Shown: positions 33,771 to 42,856 of the stretch, one piece after another
Layout of the letters: each line of letters starts with the position of its first letter
Numbering within the stretch: position 1 is the first letter of the stretch
Assembly: GCA_041446545.1 (NCBI GenBank)
Contig: JBGOEJ010000015.1
Coordinates: 1-64,000, forward strand
DNA length: 64,000 nucleotides
Reading direction: 5' to 3'
Origin: Fervidibacter canadensis
Lineage (GTDB): Bacteria > Armatimonadota > Fervidibacteria > Fervidibacterales > Fervidibacteraceae
Position numbers and translations under genes: made by a program
The notes under the pieces: model-generated
What the model saw: only the letters and a program-made list of their open reading frames with translations
Databases searched by the model: none
Told to the model about the DNA's origin: nothing

Positions 33771-35957
33771 CTATTCGCTACCCACCGCCGTTCTTTGGGT
33801 TGGTCGGATGGCGATGCGGACATCGGCGACGACAGCGCCCTTGCCTTTAGGGTAAACGATGAGGGGATTGATGTCCAGTTCGTCAATGGCATCTTGCTCC
33901 ATCGCCAGTTGCGACAAGCGTTCAATGCATTCCACGATGGCAGCGATGTCGGCAGGCGGTTCACCGCGAAGACCTTCCAGCAGCCGATAACTGCGGATGC
34001 CTTCCACCATCCGCAACGCTCCTAACTCCCTGACAGGCGCCAAGCGGAAAGTCACATCCCGCAAGACTTCCACATAGATGCCGCCCAAACCGAACATCAA
34101 AATCGGACCGAATTGTGGGTCGCGCTTCATGCCCAAGATGACTTCCCGCCCTTTCTCCGCCATCTGCTGCACCAACACGCCGCCAATGCGGGCATCAGGA
34201 TGATGCTGGCGAACAGATTGCATCAAGCGCTGAAAGGCATGGCGGACATCGCCGTCGCTGGAAAGGTAAAGTTGGACGCCACCGACATCAAACTTGTGCA
34301 CGATGTCGGGCGAGATGACTTTGAGGGCGACGGGGAAACCGATTTTGTGGGCAGCAGCGACGGCTTCTTCGGCGGAATGGGCGACCGCCCAAGGCAAAGT
34401 CGGAAAACCGTAGGCTTCCAACACTTGCAGGGCGACATCTTCGGGGATAAAGCCATGTTCGTTGGGTTGAGCGGTCAAAAGCAACTTTCGGGCGCGTTCA
34501 GCGTCCACATCGGCAAAGAGGCGCACCTCCGTTCGGGGACGAGTAACCCACGCCACATACTCTGCCATCGCCGCCATCGCCCGCACGGCATCTTCTGGGA
34601 AAGTGTAGCAAGGAACACCACCCTCTTCCAAAATCCGCACACCCGTAGAAACATCCACAATGCCCATGAAGCAAGCGAGGATGGGTTTGAGGCGGTGTTG
34701 ATTGGCTTGAACGATGACATGGGCAATTTCTTCAATGTCCGTCATGGCTTGGGGCGTCAGCAAAACGATGACGCCATCCACACGGTCGTCAGCGAGGACT
34801 GCCTTCAACGCCGCCGCATAACGGTCGTGTTGCGCATCGCCGAGTAGGTCAATGGGATTGTGCAGCGAAGCGTGGGGAGGCAAGGAAGTCTTTAACCGTT
34901 GCACCGTCTCATCCCGCAACGGCGCTAACTCCAAGCCATAACGGACGGCGGCGTCTGTTGCCATGATGCCAGGACCGCCTGCGTTGGTGATGATGGCGAT
35001 GCGTCGCCCCTTGGGCAAAGGTTGTTGGGCAAAGGCGATGGCGTATTCAAACAGGTCTTCTACGGTGTCCACCCGCAACACGCCTGACTGGCTGAAGAGG
35101 GCTTGGTAAACTTCGTCGCTGCCTGCCAGTGAACCCGTGTGAGAAGCGACGGCTTTAGCGCCAGCGGGAGTTCGTCCCGCTTTGAGGGCTAAGATGGGTT
35201 TTCGGTCAGCACCTTCGCCCGTGATTTCCCGCGCCAACTCCAAAAAAGTTCGCCCATCCGCCAAGTCTTCCACATACAGCAGGATGACCTTTGTCTGCGG
35301 GTCGTGCCAAAGGTAGGCAAGGAAATCGTTCTCGTTGACATCGGCTTTGTTACCGAGGCTGATGACTTTGCTGAAGCCGATGCCTTGCCCTTTGGCGTAA
35401 TCCAACACCGCCGTGCACAAGGCGCCGCTTTGGCTGATGAAAGCGATGTTGCCTTGAGCGGGCATCTCTTTGGCGAAGGAGGCATTGAGGCGAACGGCGG
35501 GGTCAGTGTTGATGATGCCGAGGCAGTTAGGACCGACAAGGGCGATGCCATAGCGATGGGCGATGTCGCGCACTTGGGCTTCCAAGCGGGCACCTTCTTC
35601 TCCCGTCTCCTTGAAGCCCGCAGAGATGACGATAGCGCCCTTGACACCTTTTTGACCACATTGCTGAAGCACTTGCGGCACCAACGGGGCGCGGACGACG
35701 ATGACAGCGAGGTCAACGGGTTCGGGAATGTCCAAGACGGTCGGATAAGTGCGAATGCCGCAGACAGAACGGGCCTTCGGGTTGACAGGGTAGACGACAC
35801 CTGTAAAGCGTCCCAACAACAAGTTTTGCAAGACCGCCTGCCCGACACTGCCTTCTTGGCGGGAAGCACCGATGACGGCGACAGATTGGGGTTGCAAGAT
35901 GGGGCGCAAATCCCGCAAGTCCTTCCCGCTTTCTCGTTCCGTTCCCACCATGCCCAT
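33771..35957 (-). CDS. ADP-forming acetate--CoA ligase-type acyl-CoA synthetase (fused alpha/beta)
   Basis: A 728-aa fusion. The N-terminal CoA-binding and succinyl-CoA-ligase-like half has QPQSVAVIGASRQEGSVG, ISAGFKETGEEG, VGPNCLGIINT and SQSGALC, and carries SHTGSLAGSD. The C-terminal ATP-grasp half has PVALKVISPDIVHKFDVGG and INPLIVYPKGKG. It interconverts acyl-CoA plus ADP and phosphate with acid, ATP and CoA. Start ATG 35957; the frame is open further but overlaps acpS. A GNAT domain is absent. Confidence 0.88.
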   Translation of the reverse strand: MGMVGTERESGKDLRDLRPILQPQSVAVIGASRQEGSVGQAVLQNLLLGRFTGVVYPVNPKARSVCGIRTYPTVLDIPEPVDLAVIVVRAPLVPQVLQQCGQKGVKGAIVISAGFKETGEEGARLEAQVRDIAHRYGIALVGPNCLGIINTDPAVRLNASFAKEMPAQGNIAFISQSGALCTAVLDYAKGQGIGFSKVISLGNKADVNENDFLAYLWHDPQTKVILLYVEDLADGRTFLELAREITGEGADRKPILALKAGRTPAGAKAVASHTGSLAGSDEVYQALFSQSGVLRVDTVEDLFEYAIAFAQQPLPKGRRIAIITNAGGPGIMATDAAVRYGLELAPLRDETVQRLKTSLPPHASLHNPIDLLGDAQHDRYAAALKAVLADDRVDGVIVLLTPQAMTDIEEIAHVIVQANQHRLKPILACFMGIVDVSTGVRILEEGGVPCYTFPEDAVRAMAAMAEYVAWVTRPRTEVRLFADVDAERARKLLLTAQPNEHGFIPEDVALQVLEAYGFPTLPWAVAHSAEEAVAAAHKIGFPVALKVISPDIVHKFDVGGVQLYLSSDGDVRHAFQRLMQSVRQHHPDARIGGVLVQQMAEKGREVILGMKRDPQFGPILMFGLGGIYVEVLRDVTFRLAPVRELGALRMVEGIRSYRLLEGLRGEPPADIAAIVECIERLSQLAMEQDAIDELDINPLIVYPKGKGAVVADVRIAIRPTQRTAVGSE

Positions 35958-36029
35958 CACCCGTCCCAAATTTTGAGGCGGTTTGCCCTGCTTCGCTGTC
36001 AAATTTTTCCCGACGAAGGGGGAAGTGAG

Positions 36030-36410
36030 ATGGCGATCGTCGGCGTCGGTTTGGACGTCGTGGAAGTGAGCCGCATCCGTGACTTGATGGAGCGCTACGG
36101 CGAGCGGTTTCTGAGGCGGGTTTTTTGCGATGAAGAGTTGACTTACTGCCAGCAATTCGCCGACCCACTCCCGCATCTGGCAGCACGGTGGGCGGCGAAG
36201 GAAGCCATCGCTAAGGCGCTGACGACAGGTTTCTCACAAGGTGTGACTTGGAAAAGCATTTGCATCGTCAATCACCTTTGGGGCGAGCCAGTGGCGTTTT
36301 TGCGAGACGGGGCTTTGCATCGCGCTCAAATTATGGGCGTCCGATTCCTCTGGCTTTCCCTCTCCCACACCCGCCACCATGCCGTCGCTGTCGCTATGTT
36401 GGAAAGGTGA
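36030..36410 (+). CDS. acpS: Holo-[acyl-carrier-protein] synthase
   Basis: A 126-aa enzyme that loads 4'-phosphopantetheine on acyl carrier protein. It has GVGLDVVEVSRI with the Mg-binding Asp9, FCDEELTYC, and RWAAKEAIAKAL with the catalytic Glu; LWLSLSHTRHHAVAVAM ends the fold. Start ATG 36030 behind GGGGGAAG. It heads a plus-strand run with a small ORF, rplY and pth, and is divergent from the acyl-CoA synthetase. Confidence 0.93.
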   Translation: MAIVGVGLDVVEVSRIRDLMERYGERFLRRVFCDEELTYCQQFADPLPHLAARWAAKEAIAKALTTGFSQGVTWKSICIVNHLWGEPVAFLRDGALHRAQIMGVRFLWLSLSHTRHHAVAVAMLER

Positions 36411-36580
36411 CAAAATCGTCATCGGAGATTCTTCGGCTGGAGCGTTGGGAACGACCCGACACCACTTGCACCTTCATAGCCATCATCGGGCGCGGGGTTC
36501 ATCCCGTGCCGACCGACGAAGCGGCAACTGCGCCATCACTCCGAGCAAAAACTCTGAGGCTGCGAGACGGAGGTGACTGA
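36407..36580 (+). CDS. Possible small ORF between acpS and rplY, 57 aa
   Basis: The 169-bp gap between acpS and rplY is filled by an open frame from GTG 36407, which overlaps the acpS stop (GTGA), to TGA 36580, which touches the rplY ATG. GGAAAG lies upstream. The product has no recognised motif. The double overlap is what genuine coupled genes show, but coding character is weak, so this may only be a spacer. Confidence 0.3.
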   Translation: MTKSSSEILRLERWERPDTTCTFIAIIGRGVHPVPTDEAATAPSLRAKTLRLRDGGD

Positions 36581-36960
36581 TGATGGCAGGGGAAATTGTG
36601 TTGACGGCACGGGAGCGTCCCTGTTCGGAACGAGGGAAGCGACGGGTGCGGCGCTTGCGCCGTCAAGGTTTCATCCCTGCCGTCCTTTACGGGCGCGGGA
36701 TCGTTGGAAGCCTGCCCATTAAGGTGGCACTCAAGGAAGTCCAGCACCTCGCCACCCAGCATTCCTTGAGCATTGGCACGCCCGTTCGCTTGCGCATTCA
36801 CCGAGAAACGGGCGAGGTGACCGAGTTTGAGGCAGTCATTCAAGAAATCCAGCATGACCCGTTGGCGCTAACTTGGCTGCATTTTGACTTCTTTGTCCCG
36901 ACGCAGCAACGGGAAATTTCTGAGGCGGTTTTGGCGACTGCTGTTTCGTCGGCAGGATGA
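36580..36960 (+). CDS. rplY: 50S ribosomal protein bL25 (short form)
   Basis: A 126-aa 5S-rRNA-binding protein. The N-terminal L25 domain is clear: LTARERPCSERGKRRVRRLR, RQGFIPAVLYGRG and FEAVIQEIQHDPLALTWLHFDF. CTC/TL5-type proteins continue with a second domain of about 90 residues; here only about 26 residues follow, so the TL5 domain is missing. GGAGGTGACTG precedes the two adjacent ATGs. It sits before pth, the usual neighbour. Confidence 0.88.
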   Translation: MMAGEIVLTARERPCSERGKRRVRRLRRQGFIPAVLYGRGIVGSLPIKVALKEVQHLATQHSLSIGTPVRLRIHRETGEVTEFEAVIQEIQHDPLALTWLHFDFFVPTQQREISEAVLATAVSSAG

Positions 36961-36982
36961 AGCCTAAGGGAGGGGAAGGACT

Positions 36983-37573
36983 TTGTTTCACCGACGAAGG
37001 GACGAAGCCGTTGATTGGCTGGTTATTGGCATCGGCAATCCGGGGCGCCGATACGCTGACACCCGCCACAACCTTGGCTTTCGCGTCATTGACGAATTGG
37101 CAAGGCGATGGGGCGTCAGGCGGATGGTGGGGCGCTTTCAGGGTTTGTTTGGTGTCGCCAAGGTATTCGGTGAGCGGGTGGGATTGCTCAAGCCGATGAC
37201 TTTTGTGAACCGAAGCGGACAATCGGTGGCGGAGGCAGTGAGGGAGTTACAATTGCCGACCCAACGGCTGCTGGCCGTTTTAGATGATGTCGCCTTGCCG
37301 TTGGGCAAATTGCGCCTTCGGTCGCAGGGAAGTGACGGTGGGCACAAAGGGTTGCGGTCTATCTTGGAAGCATTAGGCACACAATTCGTCCCTCGTTTGC
37401 GCATCGGCATCGGGTCACCGCCACCCGACATGGACTTAGTGACCTTCGTCCTTTCTCCCTTTGCGCCCGAAGAGCGACCCATCATTGAGCAAGCCATTGA
37501 ACGGGCAGCCGACGCCGTGCAAGTTTGGATGACAGAAGGTGTGGAGGCAGCAATGCAGCAATTCAACCGATAA
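36983..37573 (+). CDS. pth: Peptidyl-tRNA hydrolase
   Basis: A 196-aa enzyme that releases peptides from prematurely dissociated peptidyl-tRNA. The active-site set is present: N19 (GIGNPG), H29 (RHNLGF), N76 (FVNRSG) and D101 (DDVALPLG), equivalent to E. coli N10, H20, N68 and D93; SDGGHKGLRSI follows. It starts with TTG behind GGAGGGGAAGGA. The 3' end overlaps the convergent MobA-like gene by 11 bp. Confidence 0.95.
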   Translation: MFHRRRDEAVDWLVIGIGNPGRRYADTRHNLGFRVIDELARRWGVRRMVGRFQGLFGVAKVFGERVGLLKPMTFVNRSGQSVAEAVRELQLPTQRLLAVLDDVALPLGKLRLRSQGSDGGHKGLRSILEALGTQFVPRLRIGIGSPPPDMDLVTFVLSPFAPEERPIIEQAIERAADAVQVWMTEGVEAAMQQFNR

Positions 37574-38333
37574 GGGGGTGGCTGGAGAGGCGTCGGGCAA
37601 GGGCGTAATCTTCGGGCTTGTCCACATCAAAGGCTAATTCGGGCAAGTTAGCGACGAGGGCTCTGCAGCGGCAACCGAGGAGTTGCTCGGCACGCCGTTC
37701 CAATTCCCCCACCGACAGTTGACCGATAAGGAAGCGCCAAAGAAGACACCATCCGATCAACGAACCAAGGAGCAAGGGATTTTTGCGCCATCGGATAGCT
37801 TTCTGCGCCCATTCGTGAAGGGACGGAAGGACAGCGACGCGCACCAGCAGCAAGTTTCCACCCGTCAATTCACCCTCTCGCAACCGCACCGCCGTTCGGT
37901 GGACTTTTTCTTCGCCGCAAAAAGTCTGAACGGCAGCAAGTGGGACAGCGAGGTAAACGAGGTCGGCATCCAAGTCCCATGCCGCCTTGAGAAATCGCCG
38001 CACCGCGTCGGCAGTGATGAAGGGCATATCAGCGGCACACAAAAGGAGCAGGTCGGAAGGTTCGGGTTTCAACGCTTGCAATCCCTTTAGCACATTCGCC
38101 CACAAATCCTCGCTGGCAGGGACAGGCAAAAAGGGTGCGGGAATGGTAGGCAAAAGTTCGGACGGAGCGACGACGGCGATGCTGCGCAATTCGGGAGTGG
38201 CTTGAAGGGCATCAAGGGTTCGGGAAAGCAAAGTCCCATCGGCGATAGTGAGGGCGGCTTTGGGGATGGCACTCCAAGACACTTTTCCGCCAGCGAGAAC
38301 GAGGGCATAAGTCACTGACTGCGCCACCGCCAT
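37563..38333 (-). CDS. MobA-like NTP transferase domain protein
   Basis: A 256-aa nucleotidyltransferase-fold protein with VTYALVLAGGKVSW, LLLLCAADMPFITADAV and FDVDKPEDYALARRL, typical of MobA/CofC-like NTP transferases. The GxGxR loop is poorly conserved, so the nucleotide and acceptor are uncertain; molybdopterin guanylyl transfer is one option. It is the last gene of the ispE operon and overlaps the membrane protein gene by 22 bp. GAAGGTG precedes the ATG. Confidence 0.72.
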   Translation of the reverse strand: MAVAQSVTYALVLAGGKVSWSAIPKAALTIADGTLLSRTLDALQATPELRSIAVVAPSELLPTIPAPFLPVPASEDLWANVLKGLQALKPEPSDLLLLCAADMPFITADAVRRFLKAAWDLDADLVYLAVPLAAVQTFCGEEKVHRTAVRLREGELTGGNLLLVRVAVLPSLHEWAQKAIRWRKNPLLLGSLIGWCLLWRFLIGQLSVGELERRAEQLLGCRCRALVANLPELAFDVDKPEDYALARRLSSHPLIG

Positions 38334-38716
38334 TCACCTTCTGTCGCTTCCTTCTCCGTCGTTTCCTGCCCGATTTCCGAGGGCTCAGGAGGAAGCCAAA
38401 GAGGACGGCGAGGGCGGCGGTGCTGCCGAAAGTCAAAGGCTGCCCACTGACGCCAGAGGGCATAGCAAAGCAAGACCATAAACCCCGCTTCGGCAATCCG
38501 TTCCCACAGGGGTAACCGATGAACGATGCCCAATTGGTCACCCAACCGAAGGAAGTCTTTCAACATCAACAAGAGGATGCCCAAGACGACGAACCGCCAC
38601 GCTTGCCCGACTTCGCCCGTGCGCAAGAGGGCATGAAGGCGCACCCCATACCAAAGGGCGAGAAAAGTCAAGCCCAAAAGCAGTCCATCGGCGATAAGGA
38701 TGGGCAGTTTCATCAT
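38312..38716 (-). CDS. Small membrane protein of the ispE operon
   Basis: A 134-aa protein with three hydrophobic segments at about residues 5-25, 37-55 and 70-87, and a basic/acidic soluble tail (RQHRRPRRPLWLPPEPSE). I do not recognise the family. Its ATGATG start overlaps the HD-GYP stop, and its end overlaps the MobA-like gene, so it is firmly inside the operon. It may be a membrane partner of the HD-GYP protein; this is inference. Confidence 0.6.
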   Translation of the reverse strand: MMKLPILIADGLLLGLTFLALWYGVRLHALLRTGEVGQAWRFVVLGILLLMLKDFLRLGDQLGIVHRLPLWERIAEAGFMVLLCYALWRQWAAFDFRQHRRPRRPLWLPPEPSEIGQETTEKEATEGEWRWRSQ

Positions 38717-39771
38717 CCTTTCACCTTGACTTCCGCCTCCGCAGGCGGTTCGTGCCAGACCCATAAGCCATAACGGATGCCGACGGCATCCAAAGGCTCA
38801 GGCAGAGCGTGGCGCAAATTTTCCAACCAATCTTTGACGAAAGTGGCGCCCAGAAGATAACTGAGGGCGTTGACGATGAGACTGAGGAGCAACCGACAAG
38901 TGCGCACCAAATCGCCCAAAGATTGCCACCACGCTCCCGTCGCTTTTAATTGCCCATGACGCACCTGCAAAGGGACTTCGTGAAGGGCGCACCAGTGGTC
39001 AAGGTGGGACGAAAGGCTATAGCAGAAACCTTTGCCCAACAGCCGCTCAGCATCCCAAAGGAGTTGGCGGAAAAACATCGTCGTCGCCTGCCAAACTTGC
39101 CTTTCCTCGCCGAAAGCGATGGCATCAACCGAGACGGGTTGATGCCAATTTTGTAGGGTGCTGAGGGCGCCCACCCCAAAGAGTTGAGGGAAGCGAGGTA
39201 AAAATGCCCCCACCAATTCGCCATCCAGTTCCTTGCCTGCCATTTGTTCCAATCGGATGATGGCTTGGGCAGGGCTGAGGGCAGGACGATAAAAACGAGG
39301 CGTCAGGAGCGAACTGGTCAATTCTCCCAAGGCAACGATGCGCCCTTCCAACGGGATGTCAGTGCCGGCTTTGCCAAAAGGATAACCTTTGCCATCCCAG
39401 CGTTCATGATGATGCAAAATCGCCGTCACGACCATCTCAGGCAAGCCAAGGGATTGAGCGATGCGAGCGCCGGCTTCTGGGTGTTCCCGCAAGCGAATCC
39501 GTTCGCTTTCCGAGAGGGATGCTGTTTTAGCATGCAAGAAGGCAGGCGGCAAAGAAATTTTCCCGACGTCGTGAAGCAAGCCCGCAAGGCTCAGCGTTTT
39601 GACCGTTTCTTCAGGCAAAGCAAGGGCACGGGCGAGAAGGGCGACACATTTGGCAGCGACTAACCCATGTTCAATGCCCCAAGGTTCTCGCTCTGCCACT
39701 TGGCAGAGCAGTTGCCAATGCTGCAAGTCAGGCGGCTCGCTCCAATCCCATTGCCTCAAAAGGTCGTCCAT
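38713..39771 (-). CDS. HD-GYP domain phosphohydrolase
   Basis: A 352-aa protein whose first 220 residues form an HD-GYP domain: H35, LLHDVGK (H67, D68), HPEAGARIA and HHHERWDGKGYP near 120-131. HD-GYP enzymes commonly hydrolyse cyclic di-GMP. The C-terminal 130 residues are helical and hydrophobic in part, unlike known sensor domains. ATG 39771 lies within the last 16 bases of ispE; ATG 39786 is an alternative. Confidence 0.85.
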   Translation of the reverse strand: MDDLLRQWDWSEPPDLQHWQLLCQVAEREPWGIEHGLVAAKCVALLARALALPEETVKTLSLAGLLHDVGKISLPPAFLHAKTASLSESERIRLREHPEAGARIAQSLGLPEMVVTAILHHHERWDGKGYPFGKAGTDIPLEGRIVALGELTSSLLTPRFYRPALSPAQAIIRLEQMAGKELDGELVGAFLPRFPQLFGVGALSTLQNWHQPVSVDAIAFGEERQVWQATTMFFRQLLWDAERLLGKGFCYSLSSHLDHWCALHEVPLQVRHGQLKATGAWWQSLGDLVRTCRLLLSLIVNALSYLLGATFVKDWLENLRHALPEPLDAVGIRYGLWVWHEPPAEAEVKVKG

Positions 39772-40643
39772 CCCTTTGACCCCCATCGCAAGACGATGCT
39801 CCGACGCACGCTTCGGACGACAGTCCCCCACGCCGAAAAAGGGCGCACCATTTCCATGGCACGGCGGGCAGCCATCGCATCAGCGAACAAACCGACGACG
39901 CTCGTCCCACTCCCCGACATGACGGCTGCCTTCGCTCCTGCTGCCATCAAGCGTGCCTTCAAGTCTGACACGGACGGGATATGGGCGGCAACGAGGGACT
40001 CAAAAGCGTTTTGGGCATGACGGCGCACTTGTTCCCAATCCCTAACCTTCAACGCATTCGCCAATGTCATCGGGTCAGCATCCACCCGTGTCGGATGGGC
40101 ATCCCAAAGGGCAAAAGCCTCCTTTGTCGGCATCGTCGCTTCGGGCATGACCAGAACCATCCACAAAGTCGGCAACCGCAAAGGCGTCAATCGTTCCCCG
40201 ATGCCTTCTGCGATAGCGGCTCCTGTCGGGACAAGGAAGAAGGGCACATCGGCACCGATGCGGGCAGCCAGTGGCGCAAGCCGCTGCCACGACCATCGCA
40301 ACTGCCACAACCGTTGTAGCGCTTTCAGCATCCCTGCGGCGTCGCTGCTTCCACCACCCAATCCCGCTTCCGACGGGATGCGTTTGAGCAAGCGCACGAG
40401 GACATTGGGCGAAACGCCGACCTCTTGAGCCAGCAACTGAGCAGCCCGCCAAACCGTGTTGCTTTGCGGAAGCGGTTGACCCGCTTCGTCTTCCAGCCTA
40501 AATCGGTCCGATGAGACGATATGCAACTCGTCCCAAAGGCTCACCGCCACCATCAGCGACCGAAGGTCGTGGTAGCCATCCTCCCGCTGCCCAAGAATAT
40601 CCAAGCACAAATTCACCTTTGCCGCACACCGAACGGAAAGCAT
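39756..40643 (-). CDS. ispE: 4-diphosphocytidyl-2-C-methyl-D-erythritol kinase
   Basis: A 295-aa GHMP kinase of the non-mevalonate isoprenoid pathway, phosphorylating CDP-methylerythritol. It has AKVNLCLDI with Lys9, RLLKRIPSEAGLGGGSSDAA (the ATP loop at about 84-103) and VMSGSGTSVVGLF. The start is ATG 40643. It heads a four-gene operon with HD-GYP, membrane and MobA-like genes and is divergent from groESL. Confidence 0.93.
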   Translation of the reverse strand: MLSVRCAAKVNLCLDILGQREDGYHDLRSLMVAVSLWDELHIVSSDRFRLEDEAGQPLPQSNTVWRAAQLLAQEVGVSPNVLVRLLKRIPSEAGLGGGSSDAAGMLKALQRLWQLRWSWQRLAPLAARIGADVPFFLVPTGAAIAEGIGERLTPLRLPTLWMVLVMPEATMPTKEAFALWDAHPTRVDADPMTLANALKVRDWEQVRRHAQNAFESLVAAHIPSVSDLKARLMAAGAKAAVMSGSGTSVVGLFADAMAARRAMEMVRPFSAWGTVVRSVRRSIVLRWGSKGWTTF

Positions 40644-40712
40644 CTCCTTGGCGCCCCCACGAGTTTGAGAATGACCGTTGTTCGCTGACCTTCCGAACAC
40701 ACTCCCCAAATC

Positions 40713-40740
40713 TTGACAGCAAGGCGATGGTGGCTAAAAT
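40713..40740 (+). promoter_or_regulatory. Sigma-A-type promoter of groESL
   Basis: TTGACA (40713-40718), 16 bases, then TAAAAT (40735-40740), a near-consensus promoter. It lies 13 bases before the CIRCE operator, so repressor binding would cover the transcription start. Confidence 0.8.
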
Positions 40741-40752
40741 TATAGGTCGGCT

Positions 40753-40779
40753 TTAGCACTCCCAAAGGTTTAGTGCTAA
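40753..40779 (+). promoter_or_regulatory. CIRCE operator (HrcA binding site)
   Basis: TTAGCACTC, nine bases, TAGTGCTAA: the CIRCE inverted repeat with one mismatch from consensus (T for G in the right arm). It places groESL under HrcA heat-shock repression. hrcA is not in this window. Confidence 0.92.
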
Positions 40780-40819
40780 ACCCACTCAACCCAGCCAGAG
40801 GAAGAGGAGGTGACGAGCG

Positions 40820-41137
40820 ATGAAGGTGCGTCCGTTGGGAAGTCGGGTGTTGGTCAAGCCGCGAGAGGAAGAGGAGCGGACACCTGGCGGCATCATCCTT
40901 CCTGACACCGCCAAAGAGAAACCGCAAGAAGGCGTCGTCGTCGCCGTCGGTCCTGGCAAGTTGTTGGAGAACGGTGAGCGTCGCCCTATCGCCGTGAAAG
41001 AAGGCGATGTCGTCATCTTCAGCAAGTATGCTGGGACGGAAATCAAAATTGGCGGTGAAGAATACCTCATCGTGGATGAGGACAGCATCCTTGCCGTGAA
41101 GGTGGAAGAGAAAGAGCCGGCAGCGACGAAAGCGTGA
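40820..41137 (+). CDS. groS: Co-chaperonin GroES
   Basis: A 105-aa Cpn10. VRPLGSRVLVKPREEEERTP opens the fold; the mobile loop GGIILPDTAKEKPQEG contacts GroEL; GTEIKIGGEEYLIVDEDSIL ends the barrel. GAGGAGGTGACGAGCG precedes the ATG. It is 21 bp from groL and lies behind a CIRCE-controlled promoter, so heat-shock induced. The C-terminal extension EEKEPAATKA is slightly longer than usual. Confidence 0.97.
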   Translation: MKVRPLGSRVLVKPREEEERTPGGIILPDTAKEKPQEGVVVAVGPGKLLENGERRPIAVKEGDVVIFSKYAGTEIKIGGEEYLIVDEDSILAVKVEEKEPAATKA

Positions 41138-41158
41138 ATTGCATGGAGGTGATGAGGG

Positions 41159-42799
41159 ATGCCGAAGGAACTGCTTTACAGCGAAGAGGCTCGCCGCGCT
41201 CTGGAACGCGGCGTCAATGCGGTTGCCAACGCTGTCAAGGTGACGCTGGGTCCGAAGGGGCGCAATGTCGTCTTGGACAAAAAGTTCGGTTCGCCCACCA
41301 TCACGAAAGACGGCGTGACGGTCGCCAAGGAGATTGAGTTGGTGCAGCACTTTGAGAACTTGGGGGCACAACTGGTTCGGGAAGTCGCCAGCAAGACCAA
41401 CGATGTCGCTGGCGATGGAACGACAACGGCGACGGTCTTAGCCCAAGCGATGGTGCGGGAAGGCTTGAAGATGGTCGCCGCAGGTTCCAACCCGATGGCG
41501 CTGCGGCGCGGCATTGAAAAAGCCGTCCAACGCGCCGTGGAGAAACTCAAAGAGTTCGCCATTGAGGTCAAGACCCGCGAGGATATTGAGCATGTTGCCG
41601 CCATCGCAGGCAACGACCCAGAAATCGGAAAAGTCATCGCTGAAGCGATGGACAAGGTCGGCAAGGACGGCGTTATCACCATTGAAGAGAGCAAAGGCAC
41701 GGAGACGACGGTGGAGTTTGTAGAGGGCTTGCAGTTTGACCGAGGCTACCTCAGCCCCTACTTTGTGACTGACCCTGAGCGGATGGAGTGCGTGTTGGAA
41801 GAGCCCTTCATCCTCATCCACGAGAAGAAAATCAGCAGCGCTATGGACTTAGTGCCCTTGCTGGAGCGGGTCGTTCGTGCTGGTCGTCCGCTCCTTGTCA
41901 TCGCTGAGGATGTGGAGGGCGAAGCGCTGGCGGTGTTGGTCATCAACAAATTGCGGGGCGTGTTGCAATGCTGCGCCGTTAAGGCGCCAGGCTTTGGCGA
42001 GCGGCGCAAGGCAATGTTGGAAGACATCGCCATCCTGACGGGGGGCACCTTCCTGTCAGAAGAGTTGGGCGTCAAGTTGGAGAATGTGACTTTGGACATG
42101 CTCGGTCGCGCCCGCAAAGTCGTCGTGACAAAGGACGACACGACGATCGTAGAAGGTGCGGGCAGCAAGGAAGCCATCCAAGGACGCATCGCCCAAATCA
42201 AGCGCCAGATTGAGGAGACGGAAAGCGACTACGACCGCGAGAAGTTGCAAGAGCGACTGGCGAAATTGTCGGGTGGCGTCGCTGTCATCAAAGTCGGGGC
42301 GCCGACGGAGACGGAGATGAAGGAGAAGAAGCATCGCTTTGAAGATGCCCTCAACGCTACCCGTGCCGCCGTTGAGGAGGGCATTGTCGCTGGCGGTGGC
42401 GTCACCTACATCCATCTCATCCCCCCTCTGGACGAACTGGAGAAGGAATTGAGCGACCCCGACGAAAAGATTGGCGTCCGCATCGTCAAGCGGGCATTGG
42501 AAGAGCCACTGCGCCAAATCGCTGAAAACGCCGGCTGGGAAGGCTCTGTCGTCGTGGAGAAGGTGCGCGCCTTTGAACCCAAGAAGGTCAACGGCGACTT
42601 CCACTTCATCGGCTTTGATGCTTTGCGGGAAGAATTTGTGGACATGGTGGAACGGGGCATCGTAGACCCCGTGAAAGTTGTCCGCAGCGCCTTAGAGAAT
42701 GCGGCATCTATCGCCGCCATGCTCCTGACGACAGAAGCCGTCGTCGCTGAGAAACCTGAGGAAGAGAAAGCAAAGGCTGGTCATCGGCACGAGTTCTAA
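41159..42799 (+). CDS. groL: Chaperonin GroEL
   Basis: A 546-aa Cpn60 that folds proteins in an ATP-driven double ring with GroES. It has VKVTLGPKGRNVVLDKKFG, the ATP motif GDGTTTATVLAQAM, and AAVEEGIVAGGGVTYIHL near the end. It is full length. The C-terminal tail reads EEEKAKAGHRHEF in place of the common GGM repeats. It ends in a strong intrinsic terminator at 42825. No second groL in the window. Confidence 0.98.
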   Translation: MPKELLYSEEARRALERGVNAVANAVKVTLGPKGRNVVLDKKFGSPTITKDGVTVAKEIELVQHFENLGAQLVREVASKTNDVAGDGTTTATVLAQAMVREGLKMVAAGSNPMALRRGIEKAVQRAVEKLKEFAIEVKTREDIEHVAAIAGNDPEIGKVIAEAMDKVGKDGVITIEESKGTETTVEFVEGLQFDRGYLSPYFVTDPERMECVLEEPFILIHEKKISSAMDLVPLLERVVRAGRPLLVIAEDVEGEALAVLVINKLRGVLQCCAVKAPGFGERRKAMLEDIAILTGGTFLSEELGVKLENVTLDMLGRARKVVVTKDDTTIVEGAGSKEAIQGRIAQIKRQIEETESDYDREKLQERLAKLSGGVAVIKVGAPTETEMKEKKHRFEDALNATRAAVEEGIVAGGGVTYIHLIPPLDELEKELSDPDEKIGVRIVKRALEEPLRQIAENAGWEGSVVVEKVRAFEPKKVNGDFHFIGFDALREEFVDMVERGIVDPVKVVRSALENAASIAAMLLTTEAVVAEKPEEEKAKAGHRHEF

Positions 42800-42824
42800 A
42801 GTCGCCTCCCAATGCCTTGCAAAG

Positions 42825-42856
42825 GGGCGGGCTAAAAAGCCCGCCCTTTTTCTTTT
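42825..42856 (+). terminator. Rho-independent terminator of groESL
   Basis: A perfect 9-bp stem GGGCGGGCT/AGCCCGCCC with loop AAAA, followed by TTTTTCTTTT. Confidence 0.95.

Noticed and set aside
36248..36406. Longer ORF running through the acpS end
   Set aside because: It is a shadow frame of acpS; only the part after the GTG at 36407 could be coding.
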